DNA of 64,000 nt, taken from contig CAWJCL010000004.1 of the NCBI GenBank assembly GCA_963841425.1, positions 69,178 to 133,177 of the forward strand, given 5' to 3'. Below, piece by piece: positions 63,752 to 64,000 of the stretch (positions within the stretch are counted from its first letter, which is position 1; the number at the start of each line of letters is the position of its first letter). The translations under genes and the position numbers were made by a program. Below the pieces are notes generated by a model. The model was not told the DNA's origin. It made no database searches and was given only the letters and a program-made list of their open reading frames with translations. Source of the DNA: DATEOR01 sp963841425 (GTDB taxonomy: Bacteria > Actinomycetota > Thermoleophilia > Gaiellales > Gaiellaceae).

Positions 63752-64000
63752 TCAGCGCGCCGCCGCCCGGCGCAGCGCTTGCTGGAGCTCCTGGGCCACG
63801 GGCCCGGGGGCTCCAGCGCCGATCGGGCGGCTGTCGATCTCGACCACCGGCACCACCTCGCGGATCGATGAGGAGGTGAACGCCTCGTCGGCGGCGACCA
63901 GGTGGCCGAGAGGGAACACGCCCTCCCGCACCTCGCGGCCGGCCGCGGCAGCTTCCTCAATGAGGGCCGCGCGCGTCACGCCCGCAAGGATTCCGAGCTC
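63752..64000 (-). CDS. class IV aminotransferase, C-terminal part (5' end off window)
   Basis: The frame is open to the right edge and holds the last 82 residues. ELGILAGVTRAALIEEAAAA, then VFPLGHLVAADEAFTSSSIR and VVPVVEIDSRPIGAGAPGPV, is the C-terminus of fold-type IV PLP enzymes (branched-chain or D-amino acid aminotransferase, aminodeoxychorismate lyase). The G-I-x-x-G-V-T-R and T-S-S motifs bind the cofactor phosphate. The PLP lysine and the substrate-defining part lie outside the window. It ends two bases from the convergent secreted protein gene. Confidence 0.85.
   Translation of the reverse strand, partial: ELGILAGVTRAALIEEAAAAGREVREGVFPLGHLVAADEAFTSSSIREVVPVVEIDSRPIGAGAPGPVAQELQQALRRAAAR

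Noticed and set aside
1..64000. CRISPR arrays, prophage or intact insertion sequences.
   Set aside because: No regularly spaced direct repeats, no transposase or integrase motifs, and no phage structural genes were seen; the holin-like helices at 17882 belong to a cellular fusion protein.

Overview
The window is very GC-rich, gene-dense DNA with frequent GTG and TTG starts, many 1-4 nt start/stop overlaps, and a mix of lipoproteins, BTAD/LuxR regulators, PimA-like glycosyltransferase and small C-terminally anchored secreted proteins. This points to a deep-branching actinobacterium; Thermoleophilia (Gaiellales/Solirubrobacterales type) is my inference and no rRNA marker is present to prove it. 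No rRNA, convincing tRNA, CRISPR array, prophage or intact insertion sequence is visible. The first and last genes run off the window.

Layout. 1-10.5 kb: a truncated BTAD/beta-propeller regulator, a small secreted protein, a decayed stretch with an ABC-ATPase relic, a frameshifted TolB-like lipoprotein, a TPR-LuxR regulator, a methyltransferase, CBS and STAS proteins, and a PAS-containing histidine kinase with its OmpR-type regulator. 10.5-15.2 kb: an LppX-like lipoprotein, then the most striking locus, an organomercurial-lyase-like gene with one in-frame TGA exactly where MerB has its second catalytic cysteine and a SECIS-like hairpin just downstream; then an AraC regulator and a peptide-binding lipoprotein. 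15.2-24.7 kb: mostly minus-strand operons (FAH hydrolase, holin-like/phosphatase fusion, flippase-like protein; lipoproteins, MEDS/HATPase regulator, RsgA; MOSC and GST) and a plus-strand NYN-UdgX pair. 24.8-29.8 kb: LuxR proteins, a frameshifted HD-GYP protein and a MalT-like regulator. 29.8-37.3 kb: adenosine deaminase, aminotransferase, GT4 glycosyltransferase, flippase, glycerate kinase without a standard start codon, cNMP-binding protein and an orphan DNA methyltransferase. 37.2-45 kb: methyltransferase-xseB-xseA, a membrane coiled-coil protein, a class A beta-lactamase-like protein, UbiA/UbiE-like proteins, GNAT and ferritin. 45-51.6 kb: LysE exporter, proline dehydrogenase-aminotransferase-YhhQ operon, MarR/MFS efflux operon with a palindromic operator, and FabL. 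51.6-64 kb: cell-wall and surface lipoproteins, tyrosine catabolism (HppD, FAH, HmgA) around mscL, a run of overlapping genes (HAD, AlkA, unknown, hydrolase, rhodanese), a class I amidotransferase, and the end of a class IV aminotransferase.

How genes work together. HppD, homogentisate dioxygenase and an FAH hydrolase make most of a tyrosine degradation route. Proline dehydrogenase is translationally coupled to a class III aminotransferase. The MarR protein is the last gene of an efflux operon whose promoter contains a perfect palindrome. xseA, xseB and a methyltransferase form one overlapping unit. Across the window a TANNNT hexamer, often TAG-N-N-T, sits 6-7 nt before many start codons lacking a Shine-Dalgarno sequence, suggesting widespread leaderless transcription.
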